59,869 nt of DNA, from positions 1 to 59,869 of the forward strand of contig NZ_SMKT01000040.1 in the NCBI RefSeq assembly GCF_004348735.1, written 5' to 3'. The first letter of the stretch is position 1. Every line of letters begins with the position of its first letter. Positions 25,911-34,584 of the stretch are shown piece by piece. This DNA comes from Actinomadura sp. KC06. GTDB taxonomy: Bacteria > Actinomycetota > Actinomycetes > Streptosporangiales > Streptosporangiaceae. A program made the position numbers and the translations under genes. The notes beneath the pieces are model-generated. The model was given only the letters and a program-made list of their open reading frames with translations. It was not told the DNA's origin and did no database searches.

Positions 25911-26734
25911 GATCCGCTGCCGCCCGCCGCCGGGGGCATCGGGCCGATCCACTTCTCATAGATGCGCTTGTAGGTGCCGTCCGACTTCGCCTGCGCGATC
26001 ACGTCGTTGGTCATCTTCACCAGCTCGGGGTTGTGGCCCTTGCGCATCCACATGCCGTACTGCTCGCCCGTGTTCAGGTTCGCGACGACCTCGTACGCCG
26101 AGTTCGCCGGGTCCTTCAGCCAGCCCCGGACGACCGGGTCGTCCTGGACGATCACGTCCACCTGGCCGGTGCGCAGCCCGTCCAGCTCGGCGGTGGAGTT
26201 GTCGAACGAGCGCGGGTCGAGGCCCTTGCCGCGGACGAAGTCCTCGCCCGTCGTGCCCGCCTGGGAGCCGAGCTTGAGCTTCTTGGACTTGACGTCGTCC
26301 AGCGAGGTGATCCCGCTGCCCTTCTTCGCCATCAGCGACTGGGTCGCGTCGAAGTAGGGGGTGGAGACGTCCATGAACTTCACGCGGTCCGGCTTGATGG
26401 TCATCCCGCCCATCTGGATGTCGCATTTGCCGGCGTTCAGGGCCGACCCCGTCTTCATCGTCTCGAACGGGGTGTCGACGATCTTCTGGGTGACGCCGAG
26501 CTTCTTGGCGACGAGGTCGATGATGTCCACGTCGAAGCCGACGACCTTGCCCGTCTTCTTGTCCTCGAACTGGAACGGCGGGTAGGGCAGGTGCGTGCAG
26601 GACGTCAGCGCGCCCTTCTCGATGAGCTTCACGCCCTGCACGGTGGCGCCCTCGTCGCCGCCGCACGCCGTCGCCGTCAGCGCCAGGGCCGCCAGCCCGG
26701 CGCCCAGTGCCCAACGCGTGGTTCGTCTGGACAC
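25907..26734 (-). CDS. Polar amino-acid ABC transporter, substrate-binding lipoprotein
   Basis: The 275-residue protein begins with a lipoprotein signal (lipobox LTATAC, lipidated Cys24). A two-lobe family 3 solute-binding domain follows, with [20 protein letters not shown], the substrate-contact region [20 protein letters not shown] and [13 protein letters not shown]. It should be anchored on the outer face of the membrane and feed the adjoining permease. The GTG start has AGGAGG upstream and is the first gene of a three-gene coupled operon (binding protein, permease, ATPase). Ligand identity is open. Confidence 0.95.
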   Translation of the reverse strand: MSRRTTRWALGAGLAALALTATACGGDEGATVQGVKLIEKGALTSCTHLPYPPFQFEDKKTGKVVGFDVDIIDLVAKKLGVTQKIVDTPFETMKTGSALNAGKCDIQMGGMTIKPDRVKFMDVSTPYFDATQSLMAKKGSGITSLDDVKSKKLKLGSQAGTTGEDFVRGKGLDPRSFDNSTAELDGLRTGQVDVIVQDDPVVRGWLKDPANSAYEVVANLNTGEQYGMWMRKGHNPELVKMTNDVIAQAKSDGTYKRIYEKWIGPMPPAAGGSGS

Positions 26735-26875
26735 GTTTGCCTCCTGTGGGAGCGTTTTGCGCGATCGTCGAACTATGCCACGCCGTGCGGCGGGTCCGCC
26801 CGTGACCGTCCCCGCATATCCGTTTCCCGAAAATTGACGTGGCGATCATGCCCGTCCGGTGAAGTGATCATTAGC

Positions 26876-27949
26876 GTGGGCGGGGTCGTGGACATCTCTC
26901 TTCTTCTCTCGATGACCGACCGGGTGACCGCGCTGGCGTCCCCGTCGGCGATGCATCCTGAGTCGTGGCGGCTGGGCGCGCAGGTGGAGACCTGGGCGCG
27001 CGGCCGCGGGCTGGTGCTCGGAGATCCGGACACCTCGCCGCTCGGCCGGGCCCGCTGCGAGCGGCTCGCCGCCCGCGTGTTCCCGTCCGCCGACCTCGCC
27101 GCGGTCGAGCTGTTCGCCCGCTGGCTGACCTGGACCCTCGCGCTGGACGACACGCTGGACCAGCCGCCGCTCGCCGACAGCGGCAGCGCCGTCCACGCGA
27201 TGTACGACGACCTGCTGCGCGCGATGCGGCGCGGGCACGCCCGGCCGGGCGCCCGGGCGCTGGAGGCGGCGCTGGTGGAGCTGTGGCAGTCCACCGCTGC
27301 CGGCATGAGCCGCGAATGGCGCCGCCGCTTCATGCTGCAGCTGGAGGCGCACCGGGACGGCTGCGCGGAGGAGTCGGTCAACCGCCGGATCAGGCACGTC
27401 CCGACCGAGGCGCAGTACGCGCCGCTGCGCCGCCGCGCGTGTGGACCGTTCCTGTACGACCTGGTCGAGCCCGTCCTCGGCGTCGAGCTGCCCGCGCGGC
27501 TGCTGCGGACGCCGCGGTGGAAGACGCTCGCGCACAGCGTCGCCGACGTCGTGGCCTGGTCGAACGACGTGGCGTCGCACGAGCTGGAGTCGGCGCGCGG
27601 CGACGTCCACGCCCTGCCCGCCGTGCTCGCCCGCGCGCACGGGCTGGACCCGGCGCGGTCCGCCGGCCGGATCGCCGGCATGGTCGCCGAGAAGATCGCC
27701 GACCGGATCGAGGACGCCTGGCGGGCCGCCCGCAGCCTCCCCGAGATGCTCGACCGGCTGGAGCTCACCGTGGCGCAGCGCGCCGCCGCCGCGCGGGTCG
27801 TCAAGGTCCTGCTGGACACCCCGCGCGCCCACATCGACTGGCTGGCCGAATCCGGTCGCTACATCGAGTTCCGCTCTTCCCATGGCCCTGGATTGCCTCC
27901 GGCGCCGGGACACGCGATGCGGTCACTGCATCGCTCCGTCTCGCCCTGA
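26876..27949 (+). CDS. Class I terpene cyclase
   Basis: The 357-residue protein carries every catalytic landmark of bacterial class I terpene synthases at normal spacing. These are the Asp-rich motif DDTLD (91-95), the pyrophosphate-sensor segment PLRRRACG with an Arg in 185-187, the NSE triad N230-D231-V-A-S234-H-E-L-E238, and the C-terminal RY pair at 328-329. It should ionise a linear prenyl diphosphate (probably C15 or C20) and cyclise it with Mg2+. The start is uncertain: GTG 26876, GTG 26888 or ATG 26912. No prenyltransferase or P450 is adjacent. The product cannot be predicted; it does not look like the two-domain geosmin synthase. Confidence 0.88.
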   Translation: MGGVVDISLLLSMTDRVTALASPSAMHPESWRLGAQVETWARGRGLVLGDPDTSPLGRARCERLAARVFPSADLAAVELFARWLTWTLALDDTLDQPPLADSGSAVHAMYDDLLRAMRRGHARPGARALEAALVELWQSTAAGMSREWRRRFMLQLEAHRDGCAEESVNRRIRHVPTEAQYAPLRRRACGPFLYDLVEPVLGVELPARLLRTPRWKTLAHSVADVVAWSNDVASHELESARGDVHALPAVLARAHGLDPARSAGRIAGMVAEKIADRIEDAWRAARSLPEMLDRLELTVAQRAAAARVVKVLLDTPRAHIDWLAESGRYIEFRSSHGPGLPPAPGHAMRSLHRSVSP

Positions 27950-28008
27950 CGGTCCACCCTGACGGCCCGCCCTGACGGCCGGCGCTGACGGCCGGCGCTG
28001 GCGGGTCG
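27944..28008 (+). repeat. Five-unit 13-bp tandem repeat at the 3' end of the terpene cyclase
   Basis: Units close to CCCTGACGGCCCG run at 27944, 27957, 27970, 27983 and 27996; the last is degenerate. The first unit contains the cyclase TGA stop. Because 13 is not a multiple of 3, successive units place TGA in all three frames. The array fills the gap to the convergent DUF5937 gene. Confidence 0.8.
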
Positions 28009-28020
28009 TTGGGGTGCGGC

Positions 28021-28989
28021 TCAGCCTTGGGCGAGGGCGTCGCCGGCCGGGGTGCGGACGTAGAGGACGCGGCGGCCCAGGCGGTGCCCGGTGACGAGGC
28101 CGCAGGCGCGCAGGACGCCGAGGTGCTGGCTGACCGCCCCGGCCGTCACGCCCATCCGCCGTGCCAGCTCCGTCGTCGACGCGGGCGTCGCGAGGGCGGT
28201 GAGCAGCTCGGCGCGGCGGCGGCCGATGAGCGCGGCGAGCGCGTCCTTCCGGTCCCCGGCCGGAGGCCCCGTCTCCCAGAGGGTCGCGACGCCGTTCGGC
28301 GGGTAGCTGAGCATGGCCTGGTAGGGCGGCACCATCACCGAGACATTCGGCCATACGAAGGCGCTCGGGATGAGCATGAGGCCGCGTCCGGCCAGCTCGC
28401 CGCTGAACGTCCAGTGCCGATCGACGCGGAGGGTGCCGGACCGCCAGGAGACCGCCTCGTGCAGGTCGCCGAACACCCCGGCGGCGCCCTCGACGGCGAG
28501 CGCGGCGGTGCGGCGCAGCACGTCGCCCTCAAGGAGGTCGCGGACGCGCGGCCAGAACGGTTCCATGGCGGCGGCCCAGTACCGTCCGAGCAGGTCGGCG
28601 AGCGTTTCCAGGGTGCGCTCCGGGTCGGCGGCCATCGCGTGGCGGGCGGGCGTCGGACGGCTGCCGCGCGCCGTCCAGCGCAGCTCGGCGGCGACGACCT
28701 CGGGCGGCGTGGCCCGGACGGTCTCCAGCTCGGCGGCGAGGTCGGGCAGCGGGGTGGCGGGCGGCGGGGTGAGGAAGTCGGGAATGTACCCCGCGGCGGC
28801 CACGACCTCGCGGAGCGGGCCGATGTCGAGCCCGCGCAGCCTGGGCCGGGCGGCGTGCACCCACGGCAGGTGCAGCGCGTGGCCGGACGGGTCTGCGAGC
28901 ACCCGCAGGCTGCGCACCATCTCCCACAGCGGGGAGAACGCGAACCTGACCCGCGCCACGTCGTCCGGCGTGAACACGAACTCGATCAT
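28021..28989 (-). CDS. DUF5937 transcriptional regulator with C-terminal ArsR-type HTH
   Basis: The 322-residue protein starts with MIEFVFTPDDVARVRFAFSP, the typical DUF5937 N-terminus. It ends with a winged helix of ArsR type (ELLTALATPASTTELARRMG, TAGAVSQHLGVLRACGLV, RRVLYVRT). Such regulators are cytoplasmic and usually repress a divergent transporter gene. Here an MFS transporter starts 49 nt away on the opposite strand, and a TTTAG/CTAAA palindrome lies exactly at the regulator's start codon. No metal-binding cysteines are seen, so a small organic ligand is more likely than a metal. Confidence 0.88.
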   Translation of the reverse strand: MIEFVFTPDDVARVRFAFSPLWEMVRSLRVLADPSGHALHLPWVHAARPRLRGLDIGPLREVVAAAGYIPDFLTPPPATPLPDLAAELETVRATPPEVVAAELRWTARGSRPTPARHAMAADPERTLETLADLLGRYWAAAMEPFWPRVRDLLEGDVLRRTAALAVEGAAGVFGDLHEAVSWRSGTLRVDRHWTFSGELAGRGLMLIPSAFVWPNVSVMVPPYQAMLSYPPNGVATLWETGPPAGDRKDALAALIGRRRAELLTALATPASTTELARRMGVTAGAVSQHLGVLRACGLVTGHRLGRRVLYVRTPAGDALAQG

Positions 28990-29004
28990 TTAGTCCAGGC
29001 TAAA
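28989..29004. promoter_or_regulatory. Operator candidate between DUF5937 regulator and MFS gene
   Basis: TTTAG-TCCAGG-CTAAA, an interrupted palindrome touching the regulator start codon and 35 nt upstream of the MFS start. Its A/T-rich arms stand out in this GC-rich sequence. Confidence 0.6.
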
Positions 29005-29038
29005 GGATTACCGGCCGGGGCGCGGAGCCGTCACCATC

Positions 29039-30307
29039 GTGAAAGTGACGACTCTGGAAGACACTCCTGTCGGCCCCTCGTCGGGCAGGTTCGCGGCCTT
29101 CTTCCGTCCCCGGGTCGGCGGCCTCCCCCGCGCGTTCTGGGCGCTCTGGACGGGAACGCTCCTCAACCGGCTCGGGACCATGGTCCAGCCCTTCCTCGGT
29201 CTTTACCTGACGACCGTCCGCGGCCTGTCGCTCGGGGAGGCCGGCGTGGTGATGGCGACCCTCGGCGCGGGCTCGCTCTGCGGGACGCTCGCGGGCGGCG
29301 CGCTCGCCGACCGGATCGGACGCCGCGCCACGCTCACCCTCGCGACCGTCGGCAGCGGCGTCAGCCTGCTGGCGCTCGGCTACGCCCACGGGATCGTCGC
29401 GATCGTCGCGGCGGCGCTGCTGGTCGGCATGCTGCTGGACATGCACCGGCCCGCGGCGCAGGCGATGATCGCCGACATCATCCCCCCGCAGGACCGCCCG
29501 CGCGCGTTCGGGCTGCTGTTCTGGGCGATCAACCTGGGCTGGGCGGTCGCGATGGTGGTCGGCGGGGTGCTCGCCCAGCAGGGCTTCCTGTGGCTGTTCT
29601 GGATCGACGCGCTCACCTGCGCCGGGTTCGGGCTGCTGGTGTGGCGGGCGATCCCGGAGACCCGCGCCGGCGGGCGCGGCGGCGCGGGCGTGGTCAAGGG
29701 GTTCGGCGAGGTGCTGCGCGACCGGGTGATGGTCGGCTACGCGCTGATCAGCCTCGTGTACGTCTTCGTCCTCATGCAGGCCATGACGACGATGCCGCTG
29801 GCGATGAAGGAGGACGGCCTCGGCCCGCGCGACTACGGGATCGCGATCGCCGCCAACGGGGTGGTGATCATCACCGTCCAGCCGCTGGTCAACGCGTGGC
29901 TCGCGCGGCGGGACCACAGCCTGGTGATGGCGGCGGGCTGCGTCCTGGTCGGGATCGGGTTCGGGCTCACGGCGCCGGTGTCCTCGCTCCTCGCCTACAC
30001 CGCGGCGATCCTGGTCTGGACGCTCGGCGAGATCATCGCGGCGACCGTCCTGCAGGCCATCGTCGCCGACCTCGCCCCGGCCCACCTGCGCGGGCGCTAC
30101 AACGGCCTGTACGGGATGGCGTGGTCCGGGGGCTTCCTGCTGGCGCCGCTCGGCGGGACGCAGCTGCTCGCCCTCGGCGGGGGCCCGGCACTGTGGCTGA
30201 CCTGCATGGGCCTCGCGTTCGCCGCCGCGGCCGCGCTGCTCGCGCTCGCCCCCGCGATCCGGCGCCGCCACGACGGTGTGCTGAAGGCCACCTTTTCGTC
30301 AGAGTGA
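29039..30307 (+). CDS. MFS transporter (drug/metabolite exporter type)
   Basis: The 422-residue protein has about 12 hydrophobic helices and the MFS motif A loop GGALADRIGRRATLTLAT between helices 2 and 3. An equivalent segment follows in the second half, and a short basic C-terminus ends it. The pattern suits proton-driven exporters of the DHA1 type. The GTG start is 49 nt from the divergent DUF5937 regulator. Export of the terpene or a related compound is possible only by proximity. nadE follows after 32 nt but is likely independent. Confidence 0.9.
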   Translation: MKVTTLEDTPVGPSSGRFAAFFRPRVGGLPRAFWALWTGTLLNRLGTMVQPFLGLYLTTVRGLSLGEAGVVMATLGAGSLCGTLAGGALADRIGRRATLTLATVGSGVSLLALGYAHGIVAIVAAALLVGMLLDMHRPAAQAMIADIIPPQDRPRAFGLLFWAINLGWAVAMVVGGVLAQQGFLWLFWIDALTCAGFGLLVWRAIPETRAGGRGGAGVVKGFGEVLRDRVMVGYALISLVYVFVLMQAMTTMPLAMKEDGLGPRDYGIAIAANGVVIITVQPLVNAWLARRDHSLVMAAGCVLVGIGFGLTAPVSSLLAYTAAILVWTLGEIIAATVLQAIVADLAPAHLRGRYNGLYGMAWSGGFLLAPLGGTQLLALGGGPALWLTCMGLAFAAAAALLALAPAIRRRHDGVLKATFSSE

Positions 30308-30339
30308 CGAAACTGATCCGGGCGACTTATCCTTGGTGG

Positions 30340-32127
30340 GTGGCACAGCTCAGGATCGCGCTCGCGCAGGTGAACTCGACCGTCGGCGACCTCGACGGCA
30401 ACGCCGGCACAGTCGTGGAATGGACCAGGCGCGCCGCCGACGCGGGCGCGCACCTGGTCGCCTTCCCCGAGATGATGCTGACCGGCTACCCGGTGGAGGA
30501 CCTCGCGCTCCGCGCGTCCTTCGTCGAGGCGTCCCAGACGGCCCTCGAACGCCTCGCCCGGCGGCTCGCCGACGAGGGCCTCGGCGACCTGCCCGTCGTC
30601 GTCGGCTACCTCGACCGGCGGACGGTCGGGCTCGTCCGTCCCGGGCAGCCCGCCGGCGCGCCGCTGGACGCCGCCGCGTGGCTGCACGGCGGCGAGGTCC
30701 TGGTCCGCTCGGCCAAGCACCACCTCCCCAATTACGGCGTCTTCGACGAGTACCGGATCTTCGTGCGCGGCGACCGGCTGCCCGTCGTCCGCGTCCACGG
30801 CGTCGACGTCGCCACCGCCATCTGCGAGGACCTCTGGCAGGACGGCGGCCCGGTCACCGCCGCGGGCGCCGCGGGCGCCGGGCTGCTCCTGTCCATCAAC
30901 GCCTCCCCGTACGAGCGCGACAAGGACGACACCCGCCTCGATTTGTGCGCCCGCCGCGCCCGCGAGGCCGGCTGCGCGCTCGCCTACGTCAACCTGGTCG
31001 GCGGCCAGGACGAGCTGGTCTTCGACGGCGACTCCCTCATCGTCGGCGCGGACGGGGCGCCGCTCGCCCGCGCGCCGCAGTTCGTCGAGCACCTCCTCGT
31101 CGCCGACCTCGCGGTGCCCGCCGCCGCCCCGTCCCCCGAACCGGCCCACGGCACCCCCGTGGACGCGCTGGACGGCACCACGATCACCATCGACCGGCGC
31201 GTCGTCTCCGCCGACCCGCTGCCCGCCTACCCGGTCGAGCCGCAGACCGTCGCCGAGCCGCTGGACGACCTCGCCGAGGTGTACGCGGCCCTCGTCCTCG
31301 GCACGCGCGACTACGTCCGCAAGAACGGCTTCCGCTCGGTGGTCCTCGGCCTCTCGGGCGGCATCGACTCGGCGCTCGTCGCCACGATCGCGTCCGACGC
31401 GATCGGGCCGGAGAACGTCCACGCCATCCTCCTCCCGAGCCGCTACTCCTCCGAGGGTTCGGTGGTCGACGCCGAGGAGCTCGTCAAACGGCAGGGCGTC
31501 AACTCCCGGACGGTCCCCATCGCGCCCATGGTGGAGGCGTTCGAGGCGCAGCTCGACCTGCACGGCATCGCCGCCGAGAACCTCCAGGCCCGGATCCGCG
31601 CGAACGTCTGGATGGGCCTGTCGAACGAGCACGGCCACCTCGTCCTGACCGGCGGCAACAAGAGCGAGCTCGCCACCGGGTACTCCACCCTCTACGGCGA
31701 CTCCGCGGGCGGTTTCGGCCCCATCAAGGACGTCTTCAAGCTCACCGTCTGGGAGCTGGCCCGCTGGCGCAACACGATGGCCGGCAAGAGCACGCCGTTC
31801 CTGCACGGCTTCGCGGAGGAGCCCATCCCCGAGGCGATCCTCGTCAAGGAGCCGTCGGCCGAACTCCGGCCCGGCCAGCGCGACGTCGACAGCCTGCCCG
31901 AGTACGCCGTCCTCGACCCCGTCCTCACCGACTACGTCGAACGCGACATGGGCCGCGACGCCCTGATCGCCGCCGGCCACGACGCCGCCCTCGTCGACCG
32001 CGTCATCCGCCTGGTGGACCTGGCGGAGTACAAACGCCGCCAATACCCGCCCGGCCCCAAGATCACCCCGAAGAACTTCGGCCGCGACCGCCGCCTCCCC
32101 ATCACCAACCGCTGGCGCGAGAGGTAA
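30340..32127 (+). CDS. nadE: Glutamine-dependent NAD+ synthetase
   Basis: NadE makes NAD+ from nicotinic acid adenine dinucleotide using glutamine and ATP in the cytoplasm. The 595-residue protein joins an N-terminal nitrilase-type glutaminase domain, with catalytic Glu44 (FPEMM), Lys126 (SAKHHLPNYG) and Cys162 (AICEDLW), to a C-terminal synthetase domain with the P-loop LSGGIDS (338-344) and GGNKSELATGYSTLYGD. Length and domain order match actinobacterial NadE, in which ammonia is tunnelled between sites. The GTG at 30340 gives the usual AQLRIALAQVN start. Confidence 0.97.
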   Translation: MAQLRIALAQVNSTVGDLDGNAGTVVEWTRRAADAGAHLVAFPEMMLTGYPVEDLALRASFVEASQTALERLARRLADEGLGDLPVVVGYLDRRTVGLVRPGQPAGAPLDAAAWLHGGEVLVRSAKHHLPNYGVFDEYRIFVRGDRLPVVRVHGVDVATAICEDLWQDGGPVTAAGAAGAGLLLSINASPYERDKDDTRLDLCARRAREAGCALAYVNLVGGQDELVFDGDSLIVGADGAPLARAPQFVEHLLVADLAVPAAAPSPEPAHGTPVDALDGTTITIDRRVVSADPLPAYPVEPQTVAEPLDDLAEVYAALVLGTRDYVRKNGFRSVVLGLSGGIDSALVATIASDAIGPENVHAILLPSRYSSEGSVVDAEELVKRQGVNSRTVPIAPMVEAFEAQLDLHGIAAENLQARIRANVWMGLSNEHGHLVLTGGNKSELATGYSTLYGDSAGGFGPIKDVFKLTVWELARWRNTMAGKSTPFLHGFAEEPIPEAILVKEPSAELRPGQRDVDSLPEYAVLDPVLTDYVERDMGRDALIAAGHDAALVDRVIRLVDLAEYKRRQYPPGPKITPKNFGRDRRLPITNRWRER

Positions 32128-32137
32128 GCGCGCCCGA

Positions 32138-34255
32138 TTACTCTCTGTGGTGGTTCTCGCCGGGCCAGGTTTCGCCGGGCCAGCCGGGGACCTGTTCGGA
32201 GGCGTCCGGGTCGACGCCGGGGACGATCTGCTCGCACCAGACGACCTTGCCCGCCGCGGTGCGGCGGGTGCCCCAGCGGTGGGCCAGCTGGCTGACGACG
32301 AGGAGGCCGCGGCCGTTCTCGTCGTCGTCCTCGGCGCGGCGGAGCCTGGGCAGCGCGGCGGACCGGTCCAGGACCTCGCAGACGAGGGTGCGTTCCAGGA
32401 GGAGGCGCAGCTCGATCGGGCCGGGCGCGTAGCGGAGCGCGTTGGTGATCAGTTCCGAGGCCAGGAGTTCGGTGGTGTAGCCGAGTTCCTCCAGGCCCCA
32501 GTCCTCCAGGCGGCTGGAGACGAGGCCGCGGGCGCGGCGGACGGCGGCGGGGTCGGCGGGCAGCGTCCAGGAGGCGTAGCGGTCTTCGGGGAGGCGGCGG
32601 AGCCGGGCGATGAGGACGGCGATGTCGTCGCGGTGCTGGTCGGCGTACACGCCGGCGAGGGTGGCCTTCGCCAGATCTTCCATCGAGTGGCCGACGGAGT
32701 CGGGCCCGAACACGGTCTGGAGGCGGGCGAGGCCGTCGTCGATGTCGCGGCCCCGGTTCTCGACGAGGCCGTCGGTGTAGATGACGAAGAGGCTGCCGTC
32801 CTCGACGGTGAACTCGCGGCTCTCGATCGCGGCGCCGCCCGCGACGCCGAGCGGCGGCGCGGGCGGGACCTGCAGGTACTCGTTGTCGCCGTTCGGGCCG
32901 GCGAGCAGCGGCGGCAGGTGCCCGGCGGACGCGATCTCGATCGTGCCGGTGGTCGCGTCGTACACCGCGTACACGCAGGTGGCGAAATGCGGTTCCTGCT
33001 CGCCGAGTTCGATCATCAGCTCGTGCATGACGTGCAGGGCGTCGGCGGGCGGGAGTTCCAGGTTCGCGAGCGTGTGCAGGGCGGTGCGGAGCCGTCCCAT
33101 GGTGACGGCAGCGCGGACGCCGTGACCCGCGACGTCGCCGACGATCAGGGCGACGCGGGCGCCGGGCAGCGCGATCGACTCGTACCAGTCGCCGCCGACC
33201 TCGACGAGCTTGCTGCCGGGCAGGTAGCGGTGCCTGACCTCGACCGACGACGGCGCGGACAGCCGGTTCGGCAGCAGGCTGCGCTGCAGCGCGAGGGCGG
33301 TGGCCCGCTCCCGGCTGAACAGCCGCGCGTTGTCGATCACGATCGCGGCGCGGGTGGCGAACTCCATGCCGATCTCGACGTCGTAGGCGTCGAAGTTGCG
33401 GAAGCCGGGGACGCGGGTGCAGGCGATGAACCCGAGCAGCGTGTCCCGGGCGATCATCGGCAGCAGCACCATCGAGACGCCGGACAGCAGCTCCCCCGCC
33501 GGGCGGCGCTTCCACAGCTTGCCGATCTCGGACGCGGCGTCCACGTCGATGTGCGGCAGGTGGACGGGCCGGGCCGTGTCCATGACCTGGCGGTACGGGG
33601 TCCCCTCGGGGAACACCAGCACCTCGCCGACGGGGAACGTCGACGTCCAGGCCGCGTTCCCGTCGTCGGAGGTCACCGCGATGCGGCGCAGCACGGCCGA
33701 CCCGGACTCGGCGTGCACCTCGTCGGCCGCGACCAGGCTCTCCAGCACCAGCACCGACGCGGCGTTGCAGTAGTGCGGGACGACGACGTCGACGAGCCCG
33801 CGGGCGGACTGGTCGAGGTCGAGGGACGCGCCGAACCGGGTGAGCTGGTCGTCCATCAGCGCCCGCCGCATGAGCGCCGGGTCCTGGTAGCGCTCGCTCG
33901 GCGGCAGCGCGACCCGGACGAACAGCAGCGTCGCGGGCGCGGCCTCGGAGTCGCCGCCGACCAGGGGCTGCGCGGTCATGACGGCCTCGGTGGACGTGCC
34001 GTCGCCGCGCAGCACGGTGATCACGCCGTTGCGCTCCTGCCCGGCGTCGTTGGCCTCCAGCAGTGCCTCGAGTTCGGCCTTGCCGTCGTCCCCCACCAGC
34101 TCGGTGGCGGGATGGCCGATCAGGTCCTCGGGGGCACGGCCGAGGACGGCCCTTGCGTTCGGGCCGCATTGCACGATCCGCCGGGAACCGTCGATGCCCA
34201 GGACCAGCGTCCGGGACGCGGAATCGGTAGCGGGCGCATCGCCTCGCGGCGCCAT
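32138..34255 (-). CDS. PAS-GAF-SpoIIE phosphatase with C-terminal HATPase (anti-sigma factor kinase-like) domain
   Basis: The 705-residue cytoplasmic protein has four regions. These are a PAS sensor (about 15-100), a GAF domain (about 145-310), a PP2C/SpoIIE phosphatase with metal-site motifs VEVGGDWYE (about 352-360), VGDVAGHG (372-379) and IYTDGLVE, and a C-terminal Bergerat ATPase domain of RsbW type with ELITNALRYAPG and NGRGLLVV. In actinomycetes this layout controls partner-switching modules: the phosphatase dephosphorylates an anti-anti-sigma factor and the ATPase domain phosphorylates it or binds sigma. No sigma factor or STAS partner is nearby. The ATG at 34255 was preferred to a start 75 nt upstream. 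Confidence 0.9.
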   Translation of the reverse strand: MAPRGDAPATDSASRTLVLGIDGSRRIVQCGPNARAVLGRAPEDLIGHPATELVGDDGKAELEALLEANDAGQERNGVITVLRGDGTSTEAVMTAQPLVGGDSEAAPATLLFVRVALPPSERYQDPALMRRALMDDQLTRFGASLDLDQSARGLVDVVVPHYCNAASVLVLESLVAADEVHAESGSAVLRRIAVTSDDGNAAWTSTFPVGEVLVFPEGTPYRQVMDTARPVHLPHIDVDAASEIGKLWKRRPAGELLSGVSMVLLPMIARDTLLGFIACTRVPGFRNFDAYDVEIGMEFATRAAIVIDNARLFSRERATALALQRSLLPNRLSAPSSVEVRHRYLPGSKLVEVGGDWYESIALPGARVALIVGDVAGHGVRAAVTMGRLRTALHTLANLELPPADALHVMHELMIELGEQEPHFATCVYAVYDATTGTIEIASAGHLPPLLAGPNGDNEYLQVPPAPPLGVAGGAAIESREFTVEDGSLFVIYTDGLVENRGRDIDDGLARLQTVFGPDSVGHSMEDLAKATLAGVYADQHRDDIAVLIARLRRLPEDRYASWTLPADPAAVRRARGLVSSRLEDWGLEELGYTTELLASELITNALRYAPGPIELRLLLERTLVCEVLDRSAALPRLRRAEDDDENGRGLLVVSQLAHRWGTRRTAAGKVVWCEQIVPGVDPDASEQVPGWPGETWPGENHHRE

Positions 34256-34584
34256 GACGGATCTCACCTGACGCGCTCCCAGACAGCCGGTCGTATCAGC
34301 ACTATCCAGCGACAGTATGGGGCATGACACCGTTTCAAGGGGAGAAGATCACGCTTACCACGGGGAAATCCCTTCGGTATATGCCCCCCTCGGCCACATT
34401 CCGGGCGCTCCGGCGTCTGTTCGAGACATCACACTGCCTCCGCCAGGCCCACACGCGCGGTCCCGCAGGGCCTTCCGGCGGGGGTCTCCGGGAATGGCGG
34501 GGCTACCCGAATCGTTTCCGAAGTGGCACGATCGGTTCCGTCTGGGTACGCCACCGTGGCGCCTCAAGACCGGAGGTCTCTCGC
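34256..34584. other. 329-nt region between the phosphatase and panB
   Basis: This divergent intergenic stretch is slightly less GC-rich than its surroundings. It must hold promoters for both genes. An open frame into panB exists, but its predicted peptide is not panB-like. I see no riboswitch, palindrome of note or small gene. Confidence 0.5.

Noticed and set aside
26820..26843. A GlnR-like string (GTCAA near GGAAAC on the minus strand) upstream of the ABC operon.
   Set aside because: Half-site spacing is off by one and no second half-site pair is present. I do not count it as a GlnR box.
27944..28008. An attachment site or mobile-element end at the 13-bp repeats.
   Set aside because: There is no integrase, transposase or matching inverted end nearby. 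It is a simple tandem array.
34324..34584. A possible 87-residue N-terminal extension of PanB.
   Set aside because: The extra sequence has no PanB similarity or targeting signal. The ATG at 34585 has a strong ribosome site and gives the normal length.
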